64,000 nucleotides of DNA from Daejeonella rubra (GCF_900103545.1 NZ_FNHH01000003.1:62001-126000), one strand, 5' to 3'; numbered from the stretch's first letter, positions 43,760 through 53,054 are shown. Notes: a model not told the origin generated them from the letters alone. Made by a program: numbers and translations.

Positions 43760-44152
43760 ATGAAAAAGTTAATTGTCTCCATATTAGCGGTTTTTTATCT
43801 GGGTATCTCATCCGGAGCCACTATGCATTTTCATTATTGCATGGGGCAGTTAATTGAATCCGGCTTTTTATCTAAGGAATCTAAAACCTGTGATAAATGC
43901 AGCATGAAGGCAGACACTACGCAAGATTGCTGCAAGCATGAAAGTAAGCTGGTCAAAGTTGACAGTGCGCAAAAGCTTTCCGATAATTTTTATCAATTTA
44001 AAACCTTTAGTTCAGATCTGGCTTGGCACAAATATTCTGTGATCCCAAGGGTTTACACCTCTTCTATAACAGAAGATCAGCCTCTGTCGAATGCCCCACC
44101 AACTACGGATAACACCCCTGTTTTTATCCGAAATTGTACCTTCCGTATATAA
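43760..44152 (+). CDS. HYC_CC_PP family small exported protein, copy 1
   Basis: 130 aa with a signal peptide (MKKLIVSILAVFYLGISSGA). The family marks are all present: HFHYCMGQL near residue 27, CDKCSMKADTTQDCCKHE near 48-62, and APPTTDNTPVFIRNCTFRI at the end. Such proteins are found next to Cus/Czc genes in Bacteroidota. The Cys/His/Met content suggests periplasmic copper binding. It heads the first split-permease cluster, as its 130-aa paralogue at 53264 heads the second. Confidence 0.88.
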   Translation: MKKLIVSILAVFYLGISSGATMHFHYCMGQLIESGFLSKESKTCDKCSMKADTTQDCCKHESKLVKVDSAQKLSDNFYQFKTFSSDLAWHKYSVIPRVYTSSITEDQPLSNAPPTTDNTPVFIRNCTFRI

Positions 44153-44245
44153 TAACATTCTTTAAAGTTCAAGCTAATTCCATAGTTTGACGTAGGCATT
44201 TCGTGCCAAATCCTTTATTTCTTTCTTGACCGTTTTTAAAAAATC

Positions 44246-44431
44246 ATGAGAACCACTTCATTGTTTGGTGTGGCTATTTCAATCCTATTTAGTACTGCTG
44301 TACTTGCCCTGGATGATAGCACATCCTTTAAAGTATCCGGAAATTGTAGCATAAGAAAACTAACGATCGAAAACGCCGCAAAAGAACCATCATACCCAAA
44401 TAATGGATATAACTGCAGTTGCAATTACTAA
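44246..44431 (+). pseudogene. Truncated HMA-domain exported protein
   Basis: 61 aa: a signal peptide (MRTTSLFGVAISILFSTAVLA), then SFKVSGNCSIRKLTIENAAK, which matches the start of exported heavy-metal-associated domains (usual form VSGNC-x-x-C-x-x-x-IE-x-AA). The second Cys of the CxxC site is replaced (CSIRK). After 15 more residues the protein stops, where a full domain needs about 35 more. Either a relic or a very reduced peptide; the new tail has CSCNY. Confidence 0.6.
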
Positions 44432-44460
44432 TTAATTAATAACTAATAAAGACAAACACA

Positions 44461-44703
44461 ATGAAAAGTTTAATTCTGACGGCTATCGCCTTAGTCGCCA
44501 TATTTATTTCAGCTTGCAATTCAAACAGTACTTCAGACAAAAATAAATCTACTGACTCTACATCAGTTCATGCACCAGGTACGACATATACCTGTCCTAT
44601 GCACCCGGAAGTACTTAGTGATAAACCCGGAAAATGTCCGGAATGCAAAATGAACTTAGTCGCAAAAGAAGAAAAAGAAGATCACACTGGTCACCAACAC
44701 TAA
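44461..44703 (+). CDS. Small lipoprotein with a heavy-metal-binding (HMBD) module
   Basis: 80 aa. Lipoprotein signal (lipobox FISACNSN), Ser/Thr/Lys linker, then one HMBD module YTCPMHPEVLSDKPGKCPEC ending KMNLV, and a His tail (DHTGHQH). The module is the same as in the multicopper oxidase and in both adaptors of this cluster. It is probably a membrane-tethered metallochaperone handing copper to the pump. It lies 5 bp before the permease N-half. Confidence 0.85.
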   Translation: MKSLILTAIALVAIFISACNSNSTSDKNKSTDSTSVHAPGTTYTCPMHPEVLSDKPGKCPECKMNLVAKEEKEDHTGHQH

Positions 44704-44708
44704 AAATC

Positions 44709-46013
44709 ATGGTAGAGAAACTTATCGCGTTTTCATTGCGGAACAGATTCCTGGTACTACTTTTTGCCGTGGGGATTTTTGCCTGGGGTATCTATTCTGT
44801 TAAAACCAGCAAAATTGATGCAATACCCGATTTGTCGGAAAATCAGGTCATCGTATTCACTGAATGGATGGGAAGGAGTCCTCAGATTATTGAAGATCAA
44901 ATCACTTATCCGCTGGTAACAAACCTCCAGGGCTTACCAAAAGTAAAATATGTAAGAGCCAATTCCATGTTCGGAATGAGCTTTATTTATATAATTTTTG
45001 AGGATAACGTTGATGTTTACTGGGCTCGTTCAAGAGTGCTGGAAAGATTAAATTCGATCGGAAGCGCACTACCCAAGGGGGTGACACCGACGATGGGACC
45101 AGACGGTACTGGAGTCGGACATGTGTTGTGGTATACGCTTGAGGCTCCGGGAATGGATCTTGGCGAACAGCGTGCAGTTCAGGATTGGTATGTCAAATTT
45201 GCCCTCCAAAATGTCCCCGGCGTTAGTGAGATCGCCTCTTTCGGCGGTTTTCAAAAGCAATATCAAATTAACATTGATCCCAATAAACTTACCTATTACA
45301 AACTCTCAGTGTCTGACATCACTCGCGCCGTCAATGCTAATAACAATGAAGCAGGCGGCCGTAAATTTGAGATGAGTGACGTGGGGTATATTATCAAAAC
45401 TACCGGTTATTTGAAATCCATTAAGGAAATGGAAAACCTTGCTGTTCGTACCCAAAATTCAATTCCTGTTAAAATAAAAGACGTTGCAACGGTGCAAATG
45501 GCTGGCGAAAGCCGGTTAGGCATATTTGATTACAACGGTGAGGGTGAGGCGGTAGGCGGAATCGTGGTACTGCGCTATGGTGAGAACGCTGATGAAGCTA
45601 TTAAAAAAATAAAAGCAAAGATGATCGAAGTTAGCAGAGGCTTACCCCAGGGGATGAGATTTAATATTGTCTACGACCGGGGTGAGTTAATTGAAGAAGC
45701 TATTTCTTCTATTACAAATACACTTATTGAAGAGATGATTGTAGTTTCATTAATAGTGATTGCTTTTCTATTTCACTGGAGAAGCGCTGTCAGTATTATT
45801 ATCCAAATCCCTATTACGATAGCAGCCAGCTTTATCATTTTAAACGCTTTCGATATTTCCTCGAACATTATGTCATTGACCGGAATCGCTTTAGCTATTG
45901 GTGTAATTGTCGATAATGGAATTATTATGGCCGAGAACTCTTATAAACACCTGGCCATTAGGCAGGCCGAACTTAACGAATTAAGAATTGGAGGGAAAAC
46001 AGATGCAAAATAA
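44709..46013 (+). CDS. cusA: CusA-type RND permease, N-terminal half (split), copy 1
   Basis: 434 aa from Met 44709 (MVEKLIAFSLRNRFLVLL). It carries TM1, the first periplasmic porter part (GMSFIYIIFEDNVDVYWARS, GGFQKQYQI) and TM2-TM4, ending after the proton-relay motif AIGVIVDNGIIMAENSYKH with the tail GGKTDAK and a stop. A normal HME-RND permease is about 1040 aa, so this is the front 40 percent. The rest is encoded by the next ORF in the +1 frame, whose ATG overlaps this end by 11 bp. The same cut is seen in copy 2. Confidence 0.9.
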   Translation: MVEKLIAFSLRNRFLVLLFAVGIFAWGIYSVKTSKIDAIPDLSENQVIVFTEWMGRSPQIIEDQITYPLVTNLQGLPKVKYVRANSMFGMSFIYIIFEDNVDVYWARSRVLERLNSIGSALPKGVTPTMGPDGTGVGHVLWYTLEAPGMDLGEQRAVQDWYVKFALQNVPGVSEIASFGGFQKQYQINIDPNKLTYYKLSVSDITRAVNANNNEAGGRKFEMSDVGYIIKTTGYLKSIKEMENLAVRTQNSIPVKIKDVATVQMAGESRLGIFDYNGEGEAVGGIVVLRYGENADEAIKKIKAKMIEVSRGLPQGMRFNIVYDRGELIEEAISSITNTLIEEMIVVSLIVIAFLFHWRSAVSIIIQIPITIAASFIILNAFDISSNIMSLTGIALAIGVIVDNGIIMAENSYKHLAIRQAELNELRIGGKTDAK

Positions 46014-47952
46014 ACTAAAAAACTTTTTTAAAAGAAAAGCCAAAAAAGACGATTATGTGAAGCTTTCTAATGAAGAAAGACTGAGTATTATTGAAAAAGC
46101 CTGTAAACAAGTTTCACGTGGTGTTTTTTACTCCACTGTAATTATCATCACTTCTTTTCTTCCGGTATTTCTTCTAACCGGACAAGAAGGGAAGCTTTTT
46201 CATCCGCTAGCTTATACCAAGACATTTATATTAATTGTCGACGCGATGCTGGTTATCACACTCGCACCGGTAATCATTTCTTTTTTCATGAAAGGAAGAT
46301 TTCGTTCTGAACATGAGAACCCGATTAACCGATGGCTGGAAAAGAAGTATGAACCCGTTATCCGGGCTTGTATGAAGTATCGGAAGACCACGTTGGGAAT
46401 AAATATCCTTGCTTTATTAATCAGCATTCCCTTAGTAATGAGCTTGGGCAGGGAGTTTATGCCTCCGCTTGATGAGCAATCAATTTTGTTCATGCCAGTT
46501 ACTTTACCGGATGTTTCAAATGCAGAAGCCAAGCGTATTTTACAGGTTCAGGATAAAATAATTAAATCTGTGCCTGAAGTTGATAAGGTTTTAGGAAAAG
46601 CCGGGAGAGCGAACACAGCAACTGATAATTCGCCAATTAGCATGATTGAAACAATTGTGTCCTTAAAACCTAAGAGTGAGTGGCGACCCGGAATAACGAA
46701 AAAGGATATCATAGCACAACTGGATGCAAAACTTCAGATTCCGGGAGTGGTAAACGGATGGACACAACCAATCATTAACCGCATTAATATGCTTTCTACC
46801 GGTATCCGTACCGATGTAGGTATCAAGGTCTATGGTCAGGATTTAAATCAAATTGCTACGGTATCAAAAAAAGTGCAAACATTATTGCAAAATATTGAGG
46901 GAGTTAAAGACTTATATGTTGAACCTGTCACCGGAGGAAAATATCTTGAAATAGATATAAAACGTGACCAGCTTGAGCGATATGGATTAACTGTAGATGA
47001 TATTAATGGAACGGTGGAAACTGCGATTGGTGGGGCTCCGTTCGGTACTACCATTGAAGGAAGACAACGATTTAATATCCATTTAAGGCTTGGTCAGGAT
47101 TACCGGAATAGCATTGACAGGCTTAAGCGCATCCCTATAAACTCTCCGGATGCCGGCACCATTCCGCTTTCGGCAGTTACTGATATCCGGTTTGCCGATG
47201 GTCCTCCGATGATCACTTCCGAAAACGCAATTTTAAGAGGGGCGGTAATGTTCAACGTAAGAGAGCGGGATTTGGGAAGCACTGTTCAGGAGGCAATAGA
47301 TAAACTAAACAACGATTTAAAGCTGCCGAACGGATATTTTGTAGAATGGAGCGGGCAGTATGAGAATCTGATCCGCGGACAGCAAACCTTAATTTATATT
47401 CTGCCAATTGTTCTGGTCATTATCTTTTTATCACTGTACCTGGCGTTTAAATCCGCCAGGGAGGCATTTTTAAGCTTAGTAACTATTCCTTTTGCTCTGA
47501 TCGGCGGAGCCTACATTATCTACTTCTGGGGGGTTAATATGTCGGTTGCTGTTGCCGTTGGATTTATTGCATTGTTTGGTATTGCAGTTGAAACCGGGGT
47601 GGTGATGGTCATTTACCTGAACGATGCGATGAAGCAATTAGTAGCATTGAAGGGCAATTCTAGCGAAACGATTACAAAAGAAGATTTAAGGGAATATGTA
47701 ATTAACGGTGCAGCAAAACGTCTACGCCCAAAGATCATGACTGTTTGCGTAGCTCTTTTTGGCTTGACACCGGTGTTGTGGTCGACCGGTGTGGGGAGCG
47801 ACATGATGCAACCCATTGTTCTGCCAATGATCGGCGGAGTGTTAACCTCATCTACACATATCCTGTTAGTAACCCCACTCATCTTTCTGATGACAAAAGA
47901 ATATGAATTAAAAAAGTTTGGAAAACTGGAGGTGCATGATGTACATCATTAG
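46003..47952 (+). CDS. CusA-type RND permease, C-terminal half (split), copy 1
   Basis: 649 aa. I start at ATG 46003, preceded at 45990-45995 by GGAGGG, 7 nt away: a rare clear Shine-Dalgarno site here. It begins with a 30-residue charged segment (MQNKLKNFFKRKAKKDDYVK), then NEERLSIIEKACKQVSRGVF, which aligns with the end of the TM4-TM5 loop in normal pumps. TM5 to TM12 and the second porter domain follow. The CusA-like motif NRINMLSTGIRTDVGIKVYG suggests monovalent Cu/Ag. It must pair with the N-half to work. Confidence 0.9.
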   Translation: MQNKLKNFFKRKAKKDDYVKLSNEERLSIIEKACKQVSRGVFYSTVIIITSFLPVFLLTGQEGKLFHPLAYTKTFILIVDAMLVITLAPVIISFFMKGRFRSEHENPINRWLEKKYEPVIRACMKYRKTTLGINILALLISIPLVMSLGREFMPPLDEQSILFMPVTLPDVSNAEAKRILQVQDKIIKSVPEVDKVLGKAGRANTATDNSPISMIETIVSLKPKSEWRPGITKKDIIAQLDAKLQIPGVVNGWTQPIINRINMLSTGIRTDVGIKVYGQDLNQIATVSKKVQTLLQNIEGVKDLYVEPVTGGKYLEIDIKRDQLERYGLTVDDINGTVETAIGGAPFGTTIEGRQRFNIHLRLGQDYRNSIDRLKRIPINSPDAGTIPLSAVTDIRFADGPPMITSENAILRGAVMFNVRERDLGSTVQEAIDKLNNDLKLPNGYFVEWSGQYENLIRGQQTLIYILPIVLVIIFLSLYLAFKSAREAFLSLVTIPFALIGGAYIIYFWGVNMSVAVAVGFIALFGIAVETGVVMVIYLNDAMKQLVALKGNSSETITKEDLREYVINGAAKRLRPKIMTVCVALFGLTPVLWSTGVGSDMMQPIVLPMIGGVLTSSTHILLVTPLIFLMTKEYELKKFGKLEVHDVHH

Positions 47953-49186
47953 AAATTTTATCCTGCTTGTATTGCTATTGGGTTCTACAATAACCTACGG
48001 TCAGGAAGTATTAACCCTGACAAAAGTATTACAGGAAATTAACGCGAATAATCCAACCCTAAAGGCTTTTGACAACCAGGTTAAAAGCCAGGACGCTAAG
48101 GTTGAAGGAGCGGGATCATGGATGGCTCCGATGGTTGGCGCAGGAACATTTATGACGCCGTACCCTGGTTCAAGGGTTATGGATGAAGCAGATAAAGGGG
48201 CCTGGATGTTGTCAGCGGAACAGGATATTCCTAATCCCGCTAAGATCAAGGCTAAAGCAAAATACCTTGCCGCCCAGTCATCTATTACAAGAGCCGAACA
48301 GGCAGTACAAGCCAATCAATTAAGAGCGAGGGCGAAACAGTTGTATTATGAGTTGTTAGTAGCTAGCAAAAAAAATGCTTTTCAACTGGAGAACCAAACT
48401 ATAATGGGAACAATGAAAAAGCTTGCAGAAATTCGCTATCCCTTTAATCAAGGGTCCTTAAGCCAGGTCTTTAAAGCTGAAGGGCGGCTTCATGAATCGG
48501 CGAACATGATTTTAATGACTGAAAGTGATATACGATCTAAAAAGATTGCTTTGAATGCATTAATGTATCGTCCGGTTAATTCCGATTTTACTTTAGATAC
48601 TACTCAAAAGGCAACTTTTACGCCATTGGCTGAACTGGATACTTCTTATTTAGCAACTAACCGAAGTGATATTCAGCAAATGGACCGGTCTATTCGTGCA
48701 ATGGAGCTCAACATTAATCAGATGAGGAAGGAAGCCAAACCTGATTTCCGTATCCGGTTGGAACACATGTCCCCACGTGCGGAAATGATGCCAAATCAAT
48801 ACACCCTTATGGGGATGATATCTATTCCAATTGCCCCCTGGTCATCTAAGATGTATAAGTCTGAGATTAAGTCTATGAATTTTGAGCGTGAGGCCATGCG
48901 TCAGCAAAAAGAAGGAATGTTATCCGAAATGCTTGGAATGACCAAATCCATGGAAACCGAATTGTTAAACATGCAAATCCAGTTAAAAAATTACGAAACT
49001 AAAATTTTACCTGCCTTAGACAAGAATTTAAAAGTGTCTATGCTTTCTTATCAGGAGAATAAAGGTGATGTGAATACAGTAATTGATGGTTGGGAAGCAG
49101 TCAATATGTCTCAGATGAACTACTTGGATGCTTTACAGAAATTTTATCAAATGATTGTTGAATATGAAAAAAATATTGAAAGGTAG
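47936..49186 (+). CDS. cusC: TolC-family outer-membrane channel (CusC-like), copy 1
   Basis: About 416 aa. GGAGG at 47928-47932 supports a start at 47936 or, with better spacing, 47939 (MYIIRNFILLVLLLGS, signal peptide ending TYGQ). The outer-membrane-factor pattern of two repeats is seen: LTLTKVLQEINANNPTLKAF, then AEIRYPFNQGSLSQVFKAE, and SYQENKGDVNTVIDGWEAV in the second half. It overlaps the permease end by 17 bp and the next adaptor by 23 bp, so all are translated together. Confidence 0.9.
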   Translation: MMYIIRNFILLVLLLGSTITYGQEVLTLTKVLQEINANNPTLKAFDNQVKSQDAKVEGAGSWMAPMVGAGTFMTPYPGSRVMDEADKGAWMLSAEQDIPNPAKIKAKAKYLAAQSSITRAEQAVQANQLRARAKQLYYELLVASKKNAFQLENQTIMGTMKKLAEIRYPFNQGSLSQVFKAEGRLHESANMILMTESDIRSKKIALNALMYRPVNSDFTLDTTQKATFTPLAELDTSYLATNRSDIQQMDRSIRAMELNINQMRKEAKPDFRIRLEHMSPRAEMMPNQYTLMGMISIPIAPWSSKMYKSEIKSMNFEREAMRQQKEGMLSEMLGMTKSMETELLNMQIQLKNYETKILPALDKNLKVSMLSYQENKGDVNTVIDGWEAVNMSQMNYLDALQKFYQMIVEYEKNIER

Positions 49187-50519
49187 TTTTCCAATAGTCG
49201 TTTTATTTGCCATTCTTTTACTCTCAGCCTGTAAAGGAAAAGATAAGCAGGCAGAAACAAAAGAGGTGACTAAATATACTTGCCCCATGCATCCTCAAAT
49301 AGTTAAAGATGCGCCAGGATCATGTCCTATTTGCGGAATGGATTTAGTGCCAATGAATGCACCGGGGAAAGATGGGGGCGTTAACGACACGCTTGCAGCC
49401 CTGGTTAAACCGACAAATGAGGTGGTGCTTTCAGGAATAAAATCTATAAAGCCTCAAACTGGCCCGCGTTTTCAGGACATAAATATAAAAGGAGTCATCA
49501 ATTATAATACGAATTATCAAAATTCAGTCTCGTCTAGGGTAAGGGGAAGGATTGAGAAATTGTATGTAAAGTATAATTATCAGCCAGTATCCAAAGGACA
49601 AAAGCTTATGGATATTTATAGCCCGGATTTAGCCAGTGCCCAACAGGAATTACTCTTTTTAAAGAATAATAACGAACCCGCTCTTTTAGAGCAGGCGAAA
49701 AAGAAACTTCGACTTTTGGGAGCAACGGAACAGCAAATTAAACAGATTCTGATCACTGGCAAAGTAGATTATACGGTTAGTATCTACAGTCCGTATACAG
49801 GCTATGTTGCAGAACTTCAAAATGCTTCGGTCTCAGCTAACGGAGCCAGTTCAGCAGGTGGGACCATGATCGCATCTGAATCCTCAGAGGGCGGCTCTTC
49901 TATGGGCGAAATGGGAGGTTCTTCCCCCAGCTCTGCGTCCAATTCCACAGCTTCAATTCCTGATGTAGCCACTAATTCGCCTTTACGATTGAGAGAGGGT
50001 CATTATGTGTCTGTAGGACAAAAAATATTTAACTTGGTTAATTCTAATGTGATCTGGGCCGAATTTTATGTAAATCCTGCTGATCTCGACAAGTTTAAAG
50101 TGGGTACGATGATAGAGGTACAATCGGTTGATGTGAAAGCTAAGAAAAACAAGGTGCCGGTTAGCTTAGTACAACCATACTATAGTCAAGGAACATATTT
50201 TTCCCTTGTCCGGGCCACTGTTACCAATTCAGATAAATCATGGAAAGTTGGGGAACTGATCAACGTAAAAAGTGAAAGTACCCGAAAAATTGGCACTTGG
50301 CTGCCGCGCACTGCTGTACTTCAACTGGGTACCCGCTACGTTTCGTTCATTAAGAAAAATAATGCTTTTTTACCCATTTATGTAAATGTAAAAAGTGTTT
50401 TAGGAGATTGGATAGATATAGGTGACAGCATAAATATGAAACAGGATGTAGCTTTAAACGCTTGGTTCCTGGTAGATAGTGAAAGCTTTATTAACGTTCA
50501 AAATATAACTGCACAATAA
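49164..50519 (+). CDS. cusB: CusB-like adaptor with HMBD module and Gly/Ser/Met insert, copy 1A
   Basis: 451 aa from ATG 49164 (MKKILKGSFPIVVLF). Lipobox LLSACKGK. One HMBD module (YTCPMHPQIVKDAPGSCPIC, then GMDLVP) lies near residues 39-63. Adaptor domains follow (SSRVRGRIEKLYVKYNYQPV, beta-barrel, membrane-proximal). A low-complexity insert of about 40 residues rich in Ser, Gly and Met (GGSSMGEMGGSSPSSASNS) lies near 230-275, as in the equivalent adaptor of copy 2. It links pump and channel in the periplasm. Confidence 0.9.
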   Translation: MKKILKGSFPIVVLFAILLLSACKGKDKQAETKEVTKYTCPMHPQIVKDAPGSCPICGMDLVPMNAPGKDGGVNDTLAALVKPTNEVVLSGIKSIKPQTGPRFQDINIKGVINYNTNYQNSVSSRVRGRIEKLYVKYNYQPVSKGQKLMDIYSPDLASAQQELLFLKNNNEPALLEQAKKKLRLLGATEQQIKQILITGKVDYTVSIYSPYTGYVAELQNASVSANGASSAGGTMIASESSEGGSSMGEMGGSSPSSASNSTASIPDVATNSPLRLREGHYVSVGQKIFNLVNSNVIWAEFYVNPADLDKFKVGTMIEVQSVDVKAKKNKVPVSLVQPYYSQGTYFSLVRATVTNSDKSWKVGELINVKSESTRKIGTWLPRTAVLQLGTRYVSFIKKNNAFLPIYVNVKSVLGDWIDIGDSINMKQDVALNAWFLVDSESFINVQNITAQ

Positions 50520-50521
50520 GT

Positions 50522-51730
50522 ATGGAAAGGAAAAGATTTGTAAAGAGCCTGGTGCTGGTAACGCTTGCACCTTCTCTGTTTATTGCGGCATGCAGAAATG
50601 AGAAGAAGGCCGCTGCATCTCAAAATTACACATGCCCGATGCATCCTCAGATAATTAAAGATGTTCCAGGCTCTTGCCCCATTTGTGGAATGGATTTGGT
50701 TCCGGTTAGTAGTGGCAGCGATAAAAATGAGCTCATATTAATGAATAGCCAAATTCAGCTAGCCAATATTACAACTATGCAAATTGCGCAAAGCAATTTT
50801 GGCACTTCTAAAGTATTAAATGCAAGGTTGGTTACAAATCCTGAACTTTCAGAAGTAATATCAAGCCGGTACGCCGGGCGTATTGAACGGTTATTTGTCA
50901 AAGAAACCGGCCGTCAGGTTTCTAAGGGGCAAGCCCTTTTCCAGATTTATAGTGAAGAACTTCAAACACTTCAGCAGGATTATTTACTCCAGGTAAAACA
51001 AGTCGCTGCATTTCCTAACGAAAAGATTTATGTTACACTTGGGGAAGCTGCCAAAAGTAAACTTCGTCTATTTGGCTACTCCAATCCCCAGATAGAGAAT
51101 CTGGTTCGAAGCAATAAAATTTCACCATTTGTAACAGTCAATGCCACTGCTTCGGGCATAGTTAATGAAGTCAGTGTTTCAGAGGGCCAATATGTTTCGG
51201 AGGGTTCTCCAATTATACGATTAGAAAATTTCAACCAGTTATGGGTAGAAGCAGATGTTTATCCGGGTGAAGCTTCTTCTATAAAAGTCGGTACTCCTGT
51301 CAAAGTATCTGTTTACGGGTTTCCTGAGTTAGAACAAACAGTGGAAATAAATTTTATTTCGCCTCAGATAGATCCTTCAAGTCAGATATTAAAAGTCAGG
51401 GGACCCATACAAAGTCAGGGGAAATTGCAATCCGGAATGCAAGCCACTGTATTATTAAATACAGCAAAAATCAATAATGCTGTTGCATTACCTCTCAATG
51501 CAGTAATTCGGGATGGTAAAGGCGCACACGTTTGGATTAAAACGGGTAAAAATACGTTCGCTCCTAAAATGGTTACAACCGGCCAGGAGGATGAGAATCA
51601 AATTGTCATCATTTCAGGATTAGAGAATGTTAAAGAAGTTGTGGTAAGTGGCGCTTATCTATTATCAAGCGAATTTATCTTAAAGAAGGGTTCTGATGCT
51701 ATGACAAAGCACAATATGAGCAAAATGTAA
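50522..51730 (+). CDS. CusB-like adaptor with HMBD module, copy 1B
   Basis: 402 aa. Lipobox FIAACRNE, then one HMBD module (YTCPMHPQIIKDVPGSCPIC, then GMDLVPV) near residues 37-61 and a complete adaptor fold (SRYAGRIERLFVKETGRQVS, VSEGQYVSEGSPI). It lacks the Gly/Ser/Met insert of its neighbour. Having two adaptors per pump is unusual; both start with the same type of metal module. It begins 2 bp after the first adaptor. Confidence 0.9.
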   Translation: MERKRFVKSLVLVTLAPSLFIAACRNEKKAAASQNYTCPMHPQIIKDVPGSCPICGMDLVPVSSGSDKNELILMNSQIQLANITTMQIAQSNFGTSKVLNARLVTNPELSEVISSRYAGRIERLFVKETGRQVSKGQALFQIYSEELQTLQQDYLLQVKQVAAFPNEKIYVTLGEAAKSKLRLFGYSNPQIENLVRSNKISPFVTVNATASGIVNEVSVSEGQYVSEGSPIIRLENFNQLWVEADVYPGEASSIKVGTPVKVSVYGFPELEQTVEINFISPQIDPSSQILKVRGPIQSQGKLQSGMQATVLLNTAKINNAVALPLNAVIRDGKGAHVWIKTGKNTFAPKMVTTGQEDENQIVIISGLENVKEVVVSGAYLLSSEFILKKGSDAMTKHNMSKM

Positions 51731-51855
51731 ATGATGTACAGTTATTAGGCAGATATTTATAGCATCAAGCAAGTAAAACCTCGGCAATGAAGCAACTCAA
51801 TTCAGACCATTCAAGATGTTTATTTAACAAAATAAATTTATTTATCGTAAAAAAA

Positions 51856-52422
51856 ATGGAAATCTATATAAAAAACATGGTTTGCGATCGCTGTATTAAA
51901 GTTGTAAAGGAAGAGTTCGCAAAGCTGGGATTACACCCACTTAAAACAGAACTAGGGATAGTGAATTTAGAAGATGATCATCTTACTCCTAAACAACGAT
52001 CAAAACTTACAGAAGTCTTGAACAGTCTGGGATTTGATGTATTAGATAGCAAAAGAACCAGAATTATAGAACAGATCAAAAATGCTATAATCAATAGAAT
52101 ATTTCACTCTGAGAATTTAGATGAAAGAGTAAACTGGTCGAAGCTAATATCTGATGTATGTTTTTATGAATATAATTACCTGAGTACCCTGTTCTCTTCG
52201 GTTGAGGAAATAACAATTGAGCAATATGTCATTCGACAAAAAATTGAACGTGTAAAGGAGTTATTATTTTACGATGAACTTAATTTAGGGGAGATCGCTA
52301 ATAAGCTAGGATATAGCAGCATCGCTCATCTTTCGGCTCAGTTTAAAAAAGTTACAGGTCAAACTCCTTCTCTTTTCAAAAAAGCCAGAACCACAAGAAC
52401 AGCGATGGATTCGATTATTTAA
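51856..52422 (+). CDS. HMA-like domain fused to AraC helix-turn-helix, copy 1
   Basis: 188 aa from Met 51856 (MEIYIKNMVCDRCIKVV); the longer in-frame start at 51787 adds 23 residues of doubtful coding character. Residues 1-65 have the beta-alpha layout of an HMA domain with CDRC as a CxxC metal site. The C-terminal 100 residues are an AraC-type DNA-binding domain (YDELNLGEIANKLGYSSIAH, then LSAQFKKVTGQTPSLFKK). A direct metal-sensing activator or repressor is likely. Located between the two pump clusters. Confidence 0.85.
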   Translation: MEIYIKNMVCDRCIKVVKEEFAKLGLHPLKTELGIVNLEDDHLTPKQRSKLTEVLNSLGFDVLDSKRTRIIEQIKNAIINRIFHSENLDERVNWSKLISDVCFYEYNYLSTLFSSVEEITIEQYVIRQKIERVKELLFYDELNLGEIANKLGYSSIAHLSAQFKKVTGQTPSLFKKARTTRTAMDSII

Positions 52423-52451
52423 CCGTTCCCTCAAACCCAACTAATGAAATA

Positions 52452-53054
52452 ATGACAGAACTGTATATAAAGAATATGATTTGCCGATGCTGCATTCATG
52501 TTGTTAAAATGGAGGTAGAGAAAGCTGGTTGTACGCCAATAACCATTGACTTAGGTATTGTAAAAGTTAAGGAAGATTTGACTGATAAAGTCTTAGATGA
52601 AATTTCTATACAACTTCAGAAATATGGATTAGGCCTGATAAATACATTTAAAAGCATTATTGTCGAGAAGATCAAAACTATTGTAATACGATATATTCAT
52701 TCAGCCGATATCCTCCCTCAAAAAATTGACTGGTATAATATAATTTCAAGCCAACTGAGTCAGAAATACTCGTCTAACCAAATAAGTAGACTATTTCCTA
52801 TTGTCGAGGGCGTTACGTTGGAACATTTTATTATTATTCAAAAAACAAGGCGTGCAGAGGAATTGATATTCCAAAATGAATTCACTCTTACCGAAATATC
52901 AAAAAAACTAGGTTATGCCAACTTACCTCATTTATCCGGGCAATTCAAAAAAGTTACTGGATTTACTCCCACACAATATAAAGCACAAAGAGTAGAAAGG
53001 GCTCGGAAAACTAGTCGCTCTAAAAAGGCCCCACCGTCATTTAAACCAATATAA
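52452..53054 (+). CDS. HMA-like domain fused to AraC helix-turn-helix, copy 2
   Basis: 200 aa with the same design as the preceding gene: MTELYIKNMICRCCIHVVKM with a CRCC metal site, then an AraC DNA-binding domain (NEFTLTEISKKLGYANLPHL, SGQFKKVTGFTPTQYK) and a basic tail (RARKTSRSKKAPPS). It is a diverged tandem duplicate. The CRCC site has three cysteines within four residues, against CDRC in copy 1, so the two may sense different metals or states. Gap between them is 29 bp. Confidence 0.85.
   Translation: MTELYIKNMICRCCIHVVKMEVEKAGCTPITIDLGIVKVKEDLTDKVLDEISIQLQKYGLGLINTFKSIIVEKIKTIVIRYIHSADILPQKIDWYNIISSQLSQKYSSNQISRLFPIVEGVTLEHFIIIQKTRRAEELIFQNEFTLTEISKKLGYANLPHLSGQFKKVTGFTPTQYKAQRVERARKTSRSKKAPPSFKPI

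Noticed and set aside
44634..44708. Longer start for the first permease half (25 extra residues)
   Set aside because: The extra segment overlaps the HMBD lipoprotein in another frame and is basic and unlike an RND start; ATG 44709 gives the usual MVEKLIAFSLRNRF start.
46005..46014. Programmed +1 frameshift at the stop codon joining the permease halves
   Set aside because: Both pairs are offset by +1, which is notable, but no shared slippery sequence is seen (AAA-TAA-A versus GAT-TAG-T) and start sites for reinitiation are present. Kept as an alternative only.
45985..46015. A sequencing frameshift as the cause of the first split permease
   Set aside because: The second pump is cut at the same place in its fold, the second ORF has its own ATG with GGAGGG, and both second halves carry an extra charged N-terminus not found in unsplit pumps. 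Only resequencing can exclude an error fully.
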